Assembly (NCBI RefSeq): GCF_015546965.1
Contig: NZ_JADMUF010000001.1
Location: 186,001 to 250,000, forward strand
Length of the DNA stretch: 64,000 nucleotides
Reading direction: 5' to 3'
Origin: Collinsella aerofaciens
GTDB taxonomy: Bacteria; Actinomycetota; Coriobacteriia; Coriobacteriales; Coriobacteriaceae
Position 1 is the stretch's first letter; every line of letters begins with the position of its first letter. Positions 35,448 through 46,400 of this stretch are shown here, piece after piece. The notes below the pieces were generated by a model, which worked only from the letters and a program-made list of their open reading frames with translations, did not search any database and was not told the origin of the DNA. Made by a program: the position numbers and the translations under genes.

Positions 35448-38400
35448 CTACATCTGCTTGCGACGACGATCGCCCAGCGTCACGCCCGCAGCTACGAGCG
35501 TAATGCCGCCGATGACGAAGACCTCGCCCGCAAGCGCGGAGGTGTCACCCGTCTGGGCGAGCGCACCATCCGCGGCCTGCTTCTTGGCAGCGGGGGCCTT
35601 TGCGGCGGCCTGCGCAACCTGGGGCTTGGCCTGCGGCTCGGCCTTGGGATGATACTTGTCGTACTCGGCCTGTGCGGCTGCCAGGGCATCCTTGGCGTCG
35701 TTAAGCTCTGCCAGCGCGGCGGCATAGGCGTCGTTGGCATCGGACAGCTTGGCATCGGCGTCGGTCTCGGCCTGCTTCAGACCCTTCTCGGCGTCGACGG
35801 CAGCCTTGTAGCGAGCATAGGCAGCATTGAGCTTGGGCAGCTGATTTTGTGCCGTCCAGCCCGCGTTGAATACCGTTACGCCAGCAGCAAGGGAAGCCTC
35901 ATCATCGACATGCTCAAGATCGGCCTGAAGGGTCTGATCAGCAGCAAGCTCGGTCTGGGCATCGGCGATGGCCTTTTTGGCGTCCTCGACTGCCTGGTTG
36001 GCGGCATCGAGCTGATCCTGGGCAGCGTTCACGCTGGCGACAGCAGCTTTATGGGCTGCCTCGGCGTCATCAAGCGCCCTCTGAGCATCGGCATAGCGCT
36101 GGAATGCGGCCTTCGCGGCAGCGAGGGCCGTCTGGGCAGACGTGACCTTCTGCTGTGCGGCGGCAAGCGACTGCTCCTTGTTGGCGACTTCCTGCTGAGC
36201 ATTCGAGAGGGCCGTTGCCGCGGCAGTCTGTGTAACCTGAGCGCTCTTTACCTCGGCCCGAGCGGCGGCGTCGGCCTTTTCGGCAGAAGCAAACGCGCTC
36301 TTCTTGCCCTCAAGATCCTCCCTTGCAGCCTCGCGCTTGTCGGTAAGGTCCTTGACCGAAGCAGTGGCGTCGGCATAGGCCTTGTTGGCGTGGTCGGACT
36401 TCGCCTTGGCGGCATCGTAGCTGCTCTGAGCATTCAGCTTACGAGTCGAAGCCTTAGAGGCGTTCGTTTGGCATTCGGTGAGCTTGGAGTTCGCCTCGTC
36501 AAGCGCGGTCTGCGCGGCGGTCGCCTCGCCCTTGGCGGTGTTGAGATTCTGCTGAAGAGCATCGATGTCAATGCCAGAAGCATCGAGCTCGCTCTTAGCG
36601 GCGTCATAGGCGCCCTTGGCGGTTGCAGTGGCAGCCTGCGCATTCTCATACTCGCCCTTGGCGGTATTCATGTTCGTATTGGCCGTGATGAAGGAGTCTT
36701 GAGCGTCAAACTGCTTGTTGAGCGCAGCGTTATAGGCAGCATTAGCAGTTCCAAACATCTTCTGCGCATCGGTGAGCTTGCTCTGAAGCTCCTTGAGCTG
36801 CTGCTTTTGTGCCTGCGTGCCGCCGGCGCTGTAAGCAGAGTCAATGTAGTCGTTCACGAGCTTCTTGAACTCGGAGACGGTGAAATCAGCTTGTGTAGAA
36901 TCATTGCTGTAGTCGAAAATCGTCATCAACGCCTCGACACCCTTGCCGCTTCCAGTGGCGATGCCAATTGCCTTATGGGCCGAATCAATGATATTAAGAT
37001 AGTGTCCGCAGGCGTCACCGTTGGGATTGCCATGCTCGTCATAGGTTCCGGAGAAGACTTGGGGGCAGCTGAACCAAATGTTCACACTGTTATAGCGATT
37101 TGCAATAAGGAATTGCCCCTCCTCACTATCCTCTCCGTACTTCCTAATCCAATTCTCATAGTTATTTTTCTCCTCCGTATAGAGACCGGTGTAGGGCCAG
37201 CCGAGCGTGTCGACAGTCTCGCCTCCGGTATAGACGCCGCCGCCCATGGCGAGATTCTCCGCATTATCGGCGTAACGATTTGAGTGTGTCTGCATATTCG
37301 ATGAATAGGATGCGTTGAGCGCTGCCGCGGCCGTCATGCGGAGGCTGACACTTAGCTCGGACTGCCCGTTGGCCTTGCGGAGATTGTTCTGGGTATCGAG
37401 ATACGTCAGTGCATTGCGCAGCTGCTCAAGAGAAAGCGGATTGGTATCGCGAGACATATCCTGATCGACATAGCTGTCATACCAATCAGCCTTCTGAATG
37501 AGACCAGTGAGCATGCCCTGAGCATTAACGGCATTGGCCTTCTGCTGGGCAGTGAAATCGCTGCCGTTGCTAATGTAGGCCATAAAACCGAGCATGCCAT
37601 TATTGATGATGTCTTGATCGACGGTCATGCTGGACTTGAGCTGGGCAATCTGCTGCTCAAGCTTGTCCACCTCTGCGCTAGCGGCATCGCTGGCATCCTC
37701 CGCAGCGTCTGCGGCATCGCATGCTGCCTTGTACTCGGCGCGTTTGTCGTCCCTATCCTTTACGGCCTGATCGTAGGCAGCTTTCTTGTCCGCCTCGGTC
37801 TGCTGGACCTGCTCGTAAGCAGCCTTGGCGGTGTTGTATTTGCTGGTCAGATCACCGAGTTTGCCGTTGGCTTCGTCGTATGAAGTCTGCGCGGACGAAA
37901 CGGCAGCGTTGGCGGCGTTGACCTTCTCCTGCGCGGCGCTGGCAGCAGTCTGTGCGGCCTGGAGGTTCGTTTGTGCGGTGGCGTCGGCATCCGTCGCGGC
38001 ATTGAGCTCCGCCTGCGCGTCCTTGAACTCACCGGCAGCAGCTTTCTTGGCGGCCTCGAGCGCTTTCAGGTCGACGCCCGTGCCAGAAGTAGCGGCATCG
38101 AGCGCAGCCTGTGCCTGGTCCAGCTTCTTCTGGGCGTTGGCCTGTGCGGTGGTTGCGGTGGCGAGGGCAGCGGCAGTCTCCTGCTTCTTGGCCTGGGCGG
38201 ACGTCAGAGCAGACTCGGCATCGCTCTTTGCCTGCTCGGCATTGGAGACAGCCGTCTTAGCGGCATCGAGCTCACCCTTGGCCGTCTTCACGCCGGCATT
38301 CGCCGCATCGAGCTTGGCCTGCGCGTCCTCGACAGCCTTCTTGGCGGCCTCGTATTTATCCATGCCCATAGCATCGAGCTTGGCCTTGGCGTCATCGAAA

Positions 38401-38981
38401 GCCGTCTTGGCCTCGTCCCGCTTGGCCTTGGCATCCTTGAGCGCTTGGGCCTTGTCCTCAACGCTCTTCTTGGCCTGGTCGAGCTGGCCGTTCAGGTCGC
38501 CTAGCTTCTTCTGCTGCTCCTCAGCCTTGTCGACGGCCGCCTTGAGCTCGTCGATCTTCTCATGAAGCGCAGCGACTTCTGCCGCATTCTGCTCGGCCGC
38601 GTTATCGGTCACGGCCTGCGAAGCCTGATCTTTTTGCTGCTGAGCCTGCTTCTGCGCCTGGCCCGCGGCGTCGGCCTTCTTCTGAGCCGCATCGTAGGCC
38701 GCCTTGGCAGCCTCAAACTGCTTTGCCGATTCCTCGGCCAGCTGCGCCGCCGTCTTCGCGACCGCCTGGTTGCCGGCAACGACGGTGCTCTCGATGGGGC
38801 TTTCGCCCTTTGCGGCATCGGTGGTGTCACCGGTCGGCGCGGCGATTGCCGCCAGCGGCGACATGAGCGGCTGGGCGATCAGGCCTGCCGTCAAAACGGT
38901 CGCGACGGCGCGGTTAGCGACGCCTCTCATGTTGACGGCCTTAGCTGGAGACGAAAGATGCTTTGGACTGTACTTTGCCAT
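35448..38981 (-). CDS. Large cell-wall-anchored coiled-coil protein with a CAP domain
   Basis: 1177 residues, exported. N-terminal signal peptide (VATVLTAGLIAQPLMSPLAA, ends near residue 47). A long Ala/Lys/Glu/Asp-rich coiled coil runs from about 60 to 450. A central CAP/SCP-like domain (about 490-690) shows HSNRYADNAENLAMGGG, NIWFSCPQVF and GHYLNIIDSAHKAIGIA. A second coiled coil follows (about 740-1110), then a Pro/Ala-rich spacer and an LAQTGD sorting motif near residue 1140, a hydrophobic span and RRRK. LAQTGD departs from the classic LPxTG. I start at ATG 38979-38981 with AAGGGAG upstream. Likely a sortase-anchored stalk displaying the CAP domain; adhesion is only inferred. Confidence 0.85.
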   Translation of the reverse strand: MAKYSPKHLSSPAKAVNMRGVANRAVATVLTAGLIAQPLMSPLAAIAAPTGDTTDAAKGESPIESTVVAGNQAVAKTAAQLAEESAKQFEAAKAAYDAAQKKADAAGQAQKQAQQQKDQASQAVTDNAAEQNAAEVAALHEKIDELKAAVDKAEEQQKKLGDLNGQLDQAKKSVEDKAQALKDAKAKRDEAKTAFDDAKAKLDAMGMDKYEAAKKAVEDAQAKLDAANAGVKTAKGELDAAKTAVSNAEQAKSDAESALTSAQAKKQETAAALATATTAQANAQKKLDQAQAALDAATSGTGVDLKALEAAKKAAAGEFKDAQAELNAATDADATAQTNLQAAQTAASAAQEKVNAANAAVSSAQTSYDEANGKLGDLTSKYNTAKAAYEQVQQTEADKKAAYDQAVKDRDDKRAEYKAACDAADAAEDASDAASAEVDKLEQQIAQLKSSMTVDQDIINNGMLGFMAYISNGSDFTAQQKANAVNAQGMLTGLIQKADWYDSYVDQDMSRDTNPLSLEQLRNALTYLDTQNNLRKANGQSELSVSLRMTAAAALNASYSSNMQTHSNRYADNAENLAMGGGVYTGGETVDTLGWPYTGLYTEEKNNYENWIRKYGEDSEEGQFLIANRYNSVNIWFSCPQVFSGTYDEHGNPNGDACGHYLNIIDSAHKAIGIATGSGKGVEALMTIFDYSNDSTQADFTVSEFKKLVNDYIDSAYSAGGTQAQKQQLKELQSKLTDAQKMFGTANAAYNAALNKQFDAQDSFITANTNMNTAKGEYENAQAATATAKGAYDAAKSELDASGIDIDALQQNLNTAKGEATAAQTALDEANSKLTECQTNASKASTRKLNAQSSYDAAKAKSDHANKAYADATASVKDLTDKREAAREDLEGKKSAFASAEKADAAARAEVKSAQVTQTAAATALSNAQQEVANKEQSLAAAQQKVTSAQTALAAAKAAFQRYADAQRALDDAEAAHKAAVASVNAAQDQLDAANQAVEDAKKAIADAQTELAADQTLQADLEHVDDEASLAAGVTVFNAGWTAQNQLPKLNAAYARYKAAVDAEKGLKQAETDADAKLSDANDAYAAALAELNDAKDALAAAQAEYDKYHPKAEPQAKPQVAQAAAKAPAAKKQAADGALAQTGDTSALAGEVFVIGGITLVAAGVTLGDRRRKQM

Positions 38982-39269
38982 GCTGTACTCCCTTCGACAC
39001 AACGCTATCTGCGTTACCGCGAGTCTAGGGCCGCATTTCCCAGTCTTTGTTGCGCAACAATGCGGCAAAGCGGGCAATTCGGTTGTTCAACAGCTTTCGA
39101 CACAGTTCCGTCACATATGCAGTTGAGATTGATTCATTTTGCGAGGCGTTGCTAAATGCAGGCAAAGCCGTTTGGACGCCCCATCCCGCGCCCCGGAATC
39201 TGTTCCACTTGCCACGGTGTAGAGTAATAGCAGCAAGCGCAAGGCGGCCCGTGCTAGAACGAGGTGGAC

Positions 39270-40409
39270 ATGGAACTCGACAAACAACAGCTCAAGCGAT
39301 TGCGCGAGCGCCATCATCGGCGCCACGGCATCCGTCCTGCCCATAGCGAGGCCCTGGAGAACGCCGGCCGTTTCCTTAAGCAGGCATTCAACATTCGCGA
39401 GGGCCGCGCGCCCTATCACGTGATTCGCAAGCGTTTTGTAAACGGGGCGCGCCTGACCGGCTCGCACTTATGCATCCTTATCATCGCCATGCTTATCGCG
39501 AGCATTGGCCTCGATATCGACTCGGATATCGCCATCGTGGGCGCCATGCTCATCTGCCCGCTCATGGGCTCGGTCCTTGCCATGGCATACGGTATTGCCA
39601 CGCTCGACCGCGAGATTACCGTCGAGGCCGTCGCCGGCCTTGCCCTGCAGATGGCCTTTTGCCTAGTCACGTCCACGTTGTACTTTAAGCTCTCGCCGCT
39701 CGGCACCACCACGGCCGCCATCATCGACAATTCGACACCGACTGTGTGGGACCTTGCCGTCGCGCTCGCAGGTGGCTTTGCGGGTGGCCTGGGCAACTCG
39801 CGCGATCAGGAACCCGCCACGCTCATCGCCGGCGTGGCCGTGGCGACCGCGCTCATGCCGCCCCTGTGTGCGGCGGGTTACGGCATCGCCATCGCGAGCG
39901 GGTCGCTGTTCCTCTCGGCGCTCTACGAGTTTGGCATCAACGTCGTCTTTATCGCACTGGCGGCCGAAGCCGTATTACTTATCTTGCGCGTGCCGCTCAA
40001 GCGTGACCTCAACGGCGACGGCATTGTGACCGCCGAGGAAAACGCCGAGGTCGACGAGCTGTCGCGCAAGGTGCGCCGCCGCATCATCGTGGGTACGGTG
40101 ATCTTTGCCATCCCCTGCATCGTTATGACCGCGGGCTCCATTGGCTCAGCGCAGGCCGGCGTGCAGGACGGCTATGGCGTCACCGAAACTACGCGCGAGC
40201 TTGCCGCGATACTGCCAGGCTTTAAGGATTACACCGTCGCCGTCGAGACCTCGGCCACCGAAGGCGAGGAGGAGGGCCTCGTCGAGCGCGAGGTTGTCGC
40301 CCATGTAACGACGAGTGAGGCGCTTGGGGCACACGACCGTCACCTCGCCCGCAAGCTCATCGACCTCAACGTGCCTGAACTCGATCGCGTGGAGTTTGAC
40401 GTGAAGTGA
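39270..40409 (+). CDS. DUF389-family membrane protein
   Basis: 379-residue integral membrane protein of unknown function. DUF389 proteins have a conserved core of six or so spans. The diagnostic stretch is GAMLICPLMGSVLAMAYGIA, followed by GGFAGGLGNSRDQEPATLIAGVAVATALMPPLCAAGYG. A cytoplasmic N-terminus (residues 1-55) is basic, and the last 80 residues form a soluble acidic domain. The ATG at 39270 has GAGGTG just upstream; a GTG 6 bp earlier is also possible. The 288-bp gap upstream separates it divergently from the surface-protein gene. Confidence 0.85.
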   Translation: MELDKQQLKRLRERHHRRHGIRPAHSEALENAGRFLKQAFNIREGRAPYHVIRKRFVNGARLTGSHLCILIIAMLIASIGLDIDSDIAIVGAMLICPLMGSVLAMAYGIATLDREITVEAVAGLALQMAFCLVTSTLYFKLSPLGTTTAAIIDNSTPTVWDLAVALAGGFAGGLGNSRDQEPATLIAGVAVATALMPPLCAAGYGIAIASGSLFLSALYEFGINVVFIALAAEAVLLILRVPLKRDLNGDGIVTAEENAEVDELSRKVRRRIIVGTVIFAIPCIVMTAGSIGSAQAGVQDGYGVTETTRELAAILPGFKDYTVAVETSATEGEEEGLVEREVVAHVTTSEALGAHDRHLARKLIDLNVPELDRVEFDVK

Positions 40410-40422
40410 TGCCGGCGCAGCG

Positions 40423-42160
40423 CTACAGGTCGTACTTGTACACGCGGTAGATGTACTTCTCGGCTTCCATCTCGTAGGTGGCGATGGGTAGACCGTAGCG
40501 ATCGTACTCGGCGAAGGTCTTGGCCTGGCCCGAAGCCACGAGCATACTATCTGAATCGCCGACGCGCTGCGCACTGCTGACGTAACCCGAGAACGGCACT
40601 GCGATCTGGTCCACAAGCTCGTAGGTGCGCGCGGTCTCGTCCACCGTAAAGATGCGCCCAAACGAATGCGTGCCGCGGCTGTAGTCGGTCACCACCGCGG
40701 CGCCCAGCTGGCCCCAGTCGAACTTGGGATAGCTTTCGGCCGCACCAAAGTTGTTGTCGTACAGCAGGACCTGGTAGCGACCGGTCGTTGCCGTGTCAGA
40801 ACTCGGCAGATACGTCACGCTGTGTTGGCCCGCGTTAAGCGAAAAATCACCCTGGGCTTGCAGCAACTTGACTTCAAAGCCCGATCCGGCCCAAAAATCG
40901 GGCGAACCCATAAGCCAATCGACCGTGGGCGTACCGTAGATATCGGTGAGCTGGATAACTGTCGAGGTCTCGCGCGAGCTGAGCAGAACGGTGCCGCCGC
41001 CGAGCCACTGAATCGTGTTGATATGAATCCAATCCAGGTCGCCGTCCGAGGCCACCTTGGCGCGTGCCTTGAGGTCGGGGAAGATATCGCCCAGGTCCAC
41101 GACTAGGGAGACGTCGCCCGTTGCTATGTCGATCTTGATGATGAGGTCCTCGACATTAGCGCGATCGTCCTTGTCTTTTTTGGCAGCCGCGCGATCGACG
41201 TCCAAATCGGCCTCGGAGCCGGCATGGCTCGCCAGCACCAGCAGATTGCCATCGTCATCAAAGGCGTAGTCGTGGTGTAACTCATAGTCGCCCGTGCTCC
41301 AAACGTTTACCACCTGGCCAATGGCGTTGATCTGGGCCATCTTGGTGGTCGAAACGCTCATGATCATGCTGCCGTCGCCCGGGAACAGCAAGCGGTGGCT
41401 GCGGTAGCCGATAATCGGCACCTCACCACGAATCTGGCCAGCGTTGTCGTAGAGGTACATAAAGTCGAGCTTGGACGAGTCGTTGCCCAAGATGGTAAAG
41501 AGGCCATCGGCAAGCGGCGTGTTGGACTCCCCCGTCGTGACGGCGAGCTGCTCTTCTTCTTCGCCCTTGAGAGCCGGCGTCTCGATCGTGAACGTCGAAG
41601 TGCGGCTGGTGCCATCTTGCGCCGTGCAGGTGAGGGTCACCTTGTTTTTTGTGGTTGGGAATGAGGCCGATAACCTTGAACTCGTGCTCCGTAGCCGGCG
41701 TGTCACCGCCGCGGGGCGTGTGGGAAAACGCAGCGACTTTGGGCACGTCACCGAGCTTTTTGCGACCGGCGACCTTGTAGGAGACGGTTACGGAATCCGC
41801 CGTTGCAAAGCGCACGTAGCAGCTCAGGGTATCGGTGCCAAAGGGATCTGCCTTGACGAACGGGGCGGTTTCGTCAAAGCTGCCTGCGGCGTAATCAGCA
41901 TCGAGATGGTCTTTGATGGCCGACTGCTTCTTGACGTCGTAGGTCGCGACGATCTGCTTGTGTAGCTTCTTTTGCTCGTCGGTAAGCTCGTTGCGCGCAG
42001 TAGATGCGTCGCCCGCGGCAGCCCCGCCGGCCGAGCAGCCCATAAGCCCTGTCCCGGCAAACGCCAGCGCGCCCGCCACACCCGCAAGAGCCGCTCGACG
42101 CGAGAGCAGCCTGCCGTCTTTGTCGCTCAATTCCATATCGTTACCGTCTTTGAATGCCAC
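40423..42160 (-). pseudogene. Aryl-sulfate sulfotransferase-like Tat lipoprotein, frameshifted
   Basis: Members move sulfate between phenolic compounds outside the cytoplasm. The N-terminus carries a twin-arginine motif SRRAALAG and lipobox LMGC, suggesting a Tat-exported lipoprotein. The C-terminal part has the beta-propeller pattern DYELHHDYAFDDDGNLLVL, INTIQWLGGGTVLLSSRETS and GQHSVTYLP. The frame breaks in a run of six A on the minus strand (41645-41650). Upstream reads ...VIGLIPNHKKQGDP; the continuing ORF reads NKVTLTCTAQDGTS one frame away, so one base is extra or missing. ATG 42134-42136 or GTG 42158-42160 (GAGGAAA upstream) may start it. A sequencing error, a mutation or reversible slippage would all explain the break. 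Confidence 0.75.
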
Positions 42161-42321
42161 CGTCGTTTTCCTCGTATAACCATGGCGTTTGCCCAGCCCT
42201 GTCCAATATGACTCGCAGCTTAACAAACACCCCTTAGCGGTAGCTTAGGCTTTCAGCACCGCGGAAACACGGCCTTGAGAGCACGACCGATCCGCTTTCC
42301 TCCGCACTCAAGAGATCTTCT

Positions 42322-43281
42322 TTAGTACTTGAAAAAGCCCTCGCCCGAGCTTTCGCCCAGCTTGCCTTCGTCGAGCATCTGCTTGAGGACGGATGCCATG
42401 GCCTTAAAGTTGTAGGGCATCATCATCTTTTTGAGCAGCGGGCTCACCAGGCCCGGGACCTTCTGATACTGCATAACGATGTTGTAGGCCGTCTGGATGC
42501 CCACCGTGTCGAATACGCGAAACGGGCCCTTGGGAGCGCCGGTACCACGCGTCCATGCGAGGTCGATGCTCTTGGGATCGCTCACGCCCGAGACGTACAG
42601 GTCCAGGCCCGAAAGCAGCCAGGGCACCAACATGGAGTTGAGCAGGTAACCGTTCTTTTCCTTGTTGACGGGCAGGGCAAGCATACGGATATCGTTAGCA
42701 AAGTCGACGAGCTCATCGAAATAGCGCTTGTCGGTCTGGTCCTGAGCCATGACCTCGGTCATGTTGTTCTTCCAGATGGAATTGGCAAAGTGCAGCGACA
42801 GGTACTTCTCGGGGCGGCCGGTGTACTTGGCAAAGGTACTCGGCAGCAGCGTGGAGGAGTTGGTCACGACGACGGTCTTTTGCGGGAGGACCGGGGCAAG
42901 CTTCTTGTAGAAGTCGATTTTTGCCTGGGTGTCCTCGGCCATAGACTCGATGACCAGGTCGGCGTCGGCCACGGCCTTGGCGAGGTCGAGCTCCAGCTTA
43001 AGTGTGGAGTAGGCACGCTCGACGGCGGCGAGTGCCGCCTCCTTGTCGAAGGGCTGACCGCTATCGGCGATACCGGCACACCACTCGCCCGTACCGTCCG
43101 CCATGCCCTCGATAGCCGCGATGTACTCCTCGCGTACATGATCGATCTTGGGCTGGGTGCGGCCGATGCTGCCCTCGCTGCGCAGCCAAATCGTCACATC
43201 AAAGCCGCAGTAGGCAGCCTGAAAAGCAATCTGGCTTCCCAGCACGCCGCCACCGGCAACGCAAACGGTCTTGTAGCTCAT
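42322..43281 (-). CDS. 3-hydroxyacyl-CoA dehydrogenase family protein
   Basis: NAD-dependent oxidation of a 3-hydroxyacyl-CoA. 319 residues. The Rossmann start KTVCVAGGGVLGSQIAFQAA is followed by the catalytic region VTNSSTLLPSTFA and SLHFANSIWKNNMTEVM (catalytic His and Asn). The C-terminal domain includes GYLLNSMLVPWL and a final GEGFFKY. Related to 3-hydroxybutyryl-CoA dehydrogenase; its sequence differs enough that the substrate is uncertain. It is close to the dehydratase activase gene upstream (43492), and both act on CoA thioesters, though a hairpin lies between. Confidence 0.9.
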   Translation of the reverse strand: MSYKTVCVAGGGVLGSQIAFQAAYCGFDVTIWLRSEGSIGRTQPKIDHVREEYIAAIEGMADGTGEWCAGIADSGQPFDKEAALAAVERAYSTLKLELDLAKAVADADLVIESMAEDTQAKIDFYKKLAPVLPQKTVVVTNSSTLLPSTFAKYTGRPEKYLSLHFANSIWKNNMTEVMAQDQTDKRYFDELVDFANDIRMLALPVNKEKNGYLLNSMLVPWLLSGLDLYVSGVSDPKSIDLAWTRGTGAPKGPFRVFDTVGIQTAYNIVMQYQKVPGLVSPLLKKMMMPYNFKAMASVLKQMLDEGKLGESSGEGFFKY

Positions 43282-43429
43282 GGAACGGTCCTCTCTTATG
43301 TAATTCCATAGATGTGTATTTATTCAACCGTAAGGATGACGCGCGCCGGGGATGGGTTCTATAAACGGACGGTAATTTGCGGCGAACGGCTACATATGTT
43401 CATTATCTCAGGGTTCCATGTCCAGCAAA

Positions 43430-43462
43430 AGCGAGTGGTAACCGGTACGGCTACCACCCGCT
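43430..43462 (-). terminator. Possible terminator after the dehydratase activase
   Basis: Stem AGCGAGTGGTA / TACCACCCGCT with one mismatch around an 11-base loop, 30 bp past the activase stop. On the minus strand it is followed by TTTTGCTGG, a short T run. Confidence 0.5.
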
Positions 43463-43491
43463 TGCCTCATATCCAGCCCAAAGCAGACCAG

Positions 43492-46400
43492 TTACTTCTT
43501 AATGCCACGTCCCAGACGCTTGGCGACCGATGCCACGGCCTCCTCGCTCACCGAGTCACAGCTCACGCAGCCATCGTGGGCACGCATCTGGCCGGTGACC
43601 TCGTCCATCGCGAGCGGCGCCACTTTCTCAAGCTTAAAGCCCTTGCCGGCGCGCATGTTCTCCTTCGCCACGCTGATCATGAGCTTAATGCGGTTGAGCT
43701 GGTTGACCTCGGATGCACCGGGATCGTAGTCCACCGCGACGATATTGCTCTCGGGGTGCTGACGGCGCAGTTCCTTGATCACGGCCTTGCCCACCACGTG
43801 GTTGGGCAGGCACGCGAAGGGCTGCGTGCAGATGATGTTAGGCGCGCCATGGTCGATCAGGTCAAGCATCTCGGCCGTGAGCAGCCAGCCCTCGCCCATG
43901 TTGTTGCACACCGAAAGCACCGTACGGGCCTTGTCGGCCATGGTGCCGATGCGCTCGGGTGCCTCAAAGCGGCGGGACTTCTCGAGCATCTCCTCCACCG
44001 GCGTACGCATCCAGTCCACGAGCTTAATGAGCGCCTGCATGCCAGCGCGCGTAGTGGCAGAGCTTCCCAACTCGTCCTTCTGCAGCTCAGCATTGCTCAT
44101 GGAGTACAGGAAGAAGTCGAGCAGGCCCGGCACCACGGCCTCGCAGCCCTCGCGCTCGATGACATCGACCACGTGGTTGTTGGCTGTGGGGTGGAACTTG
44201 ACCAAGATCTCACCGACCACGCCCACGCGCGGTTTGGTGCCCTCGCCCACGAGCGGCATGGTGTCGAACGCGCGGATGGCCTCACGGCACAGCTTGGTGT
44301 AGTTGTGGCGGTTGAACTTGGGCGCCAGCTTGCGGGCGCGCGCCATGTACTCCTCGTAGAGCGCGTTGGCCGCACCGGGCGTGGCCTCGTACGGACGGCA
44401 GCGATAGAGCATCTGCATCATCACGTCGCCAAAGAGCACCGCATAGACTGCCTGCTTGAGCAGCGCCGGCGTAATCTTAAAGCCGGGGTTGTCCTCGCCG
44501 AGCGCCACGGCCGAAAGCGAGATCACCGGGATCTCGGGGTGGCCGCCCTCGCGCAGGGCCTTGCGAATGAGCGCGATGTAGTTGGTGGCACGGCAGCCGC
44601 CGCCGGTCTGGCTGATGACCACGGCTGTCTTGGACAGGTCGTACCGGCCGCTCTCGATGGCCTCCATAATCTGGCCCGTTACCAGAATCGACGGGTAGCA
44701 GATGTCGTTGTTCACATAGCGCAGGCCGGCCTCGACGGCATCGTGGTCAGTCGAGGGCAGCAGCTCCAAGTTGTAGCCGGCACCGCGGAACACCTCTTTG
44801 ACCAGGTCAAAGTGGATCGGGGCCATCTGCGGGCACAGGATGGTGTAGCCTTCCTCGCGCATCTGCTCGGTAAAGGGCACCTTGGGCCACGCGGTCGAAG
44901 CACTCTCGCGCTGAGCCTCAAACGTGTACTTGCGGCTCGCGAACGCGGGGGCATCCGTGGAGGGCGCCACCGGCGCGGCATCGCCCTGCTCGTAGGCCTC
45001 GCCCGCGGCCGTGGCCTCGGCCAAGCGCTCGGCCTCCTGGTCCTTAAGCGCTGCCATGAGCGAGCGTATGCGGATGCGCGCGGCACCCAAGTTGGATACC
45101 TCGTCGATCTTGAGCACGGTGTAGATCTTGCCGCTGGCCTCCAAGATCTCCTGCACCTGGTCGGTGGTCAGAGCGTCCAGGCCGCAGCCGAAAGAGTTGA
45201 GCTGGATCAGGTCCAGGTCGTTGCGCATCGTCACAAAGCGGGCGACGGCGTACAGGCGGCTGTGATACATCCACTGATCGACGACGCGAATCGGACGCTC
45301 GGGCTTTACCAGATGCGCGAGCGAATCCTCGGTAAAGACCGCAAAGCCAAAGCTCGAGATAAGCTCGGGCAGGGCGTGGTTGATCTCGGGGTCGTTATGG
45401 TAGGGACGGCCGGCGAGCACGATGCCGTGGCCGCCGTGGTCCTCGACCCACTTAAGGGCCTCCTCGCCCATGGTCTGGATATCCTCGTGGAAGCGCGCGT
45501 CGGCCTCAAAGGCAGCGTTGACGGCGGCATCGACCTCGGAGCGCGTGATCTTGGGTCCACGCACGCGACCGCGACCGGCCTCAGCATCGGCCACACGGTC
45601 GACGGCGAGCACCTGGAACAGACGGCGCTTGAGCTCGGTCTTGTCGTGATAGGGCACAAACGGGTACAGGAACTCGATGTTCTGCTCGCGAATCTCGTCA
45701 ATGTTGAGCGCCAGCGCCGTGGGGTAGCTCATAACGATGGGGCAGTTGTAGCAGTTGCCGGCGGTCGGATCCTCCTTGCGCTCCCAGCGCACGCACGGCA
45801 TCCAAATAAAGTCGACATCGCGGTCGATAAGGTTCATCACGTGACCGTGGCTCATCTTGGCCGGATAGCACACGCTCTCGGACGGCATGGACTCGATGCC
45901 CGCCTGGTAGGTCTTTTTGCTCGACTGGTCGGACAGCTGCACGCTAAAGCCCAGCCGCGTAAAGAACGCGTGCCAGAAGGGGTAGTTCTCGTACATATTG
46001 AGCGCGCGCGGAATGCCGACGGTGCCGCGCGGGGCCTCGTCGGGGCTCAGCACCTCGCGGTTAAAGAGCAGCTCGTTTTTCTTTTTGAAGAGATTGGGAG
46101 CCTCGGTCTTTTGCTTTTTGTGGCCGGCGCCCTTCTCGCAGCGGTTGCCGGTAATGAAGCGCCTGCCGCCGCCAAAGTCGTTAACGGTGAGCTGGCAGTT
46201 GTTGGAGCAGCGACCGCAGCGGACATGCTTTTGCGTCACGGTGAGGTGCGCGATATCCTCGGCCGAAAGGACGGTCGAGACGCCGTCGGCGCCAGCGCGA
46301 TCGCGGGCGAGCAGGGCCGCACCGTAGGCACCCATGCAGCCGGCGATGTCGGGGCGCACGGCATGAACGCCGGTGAGCTGCTCAAACGCGCGCAGCGTGG

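Noticed and set aside
41640-41655. Programmed -1 frameshifting at AAAAAAC in the sulfotransferase gene
   Set aside because: The reading phase is AAA-AAA-C, not the A-AAA-AAC phase needed for -1 slippage, and the required shift is by +1. Mutation or consensus error is simpler.
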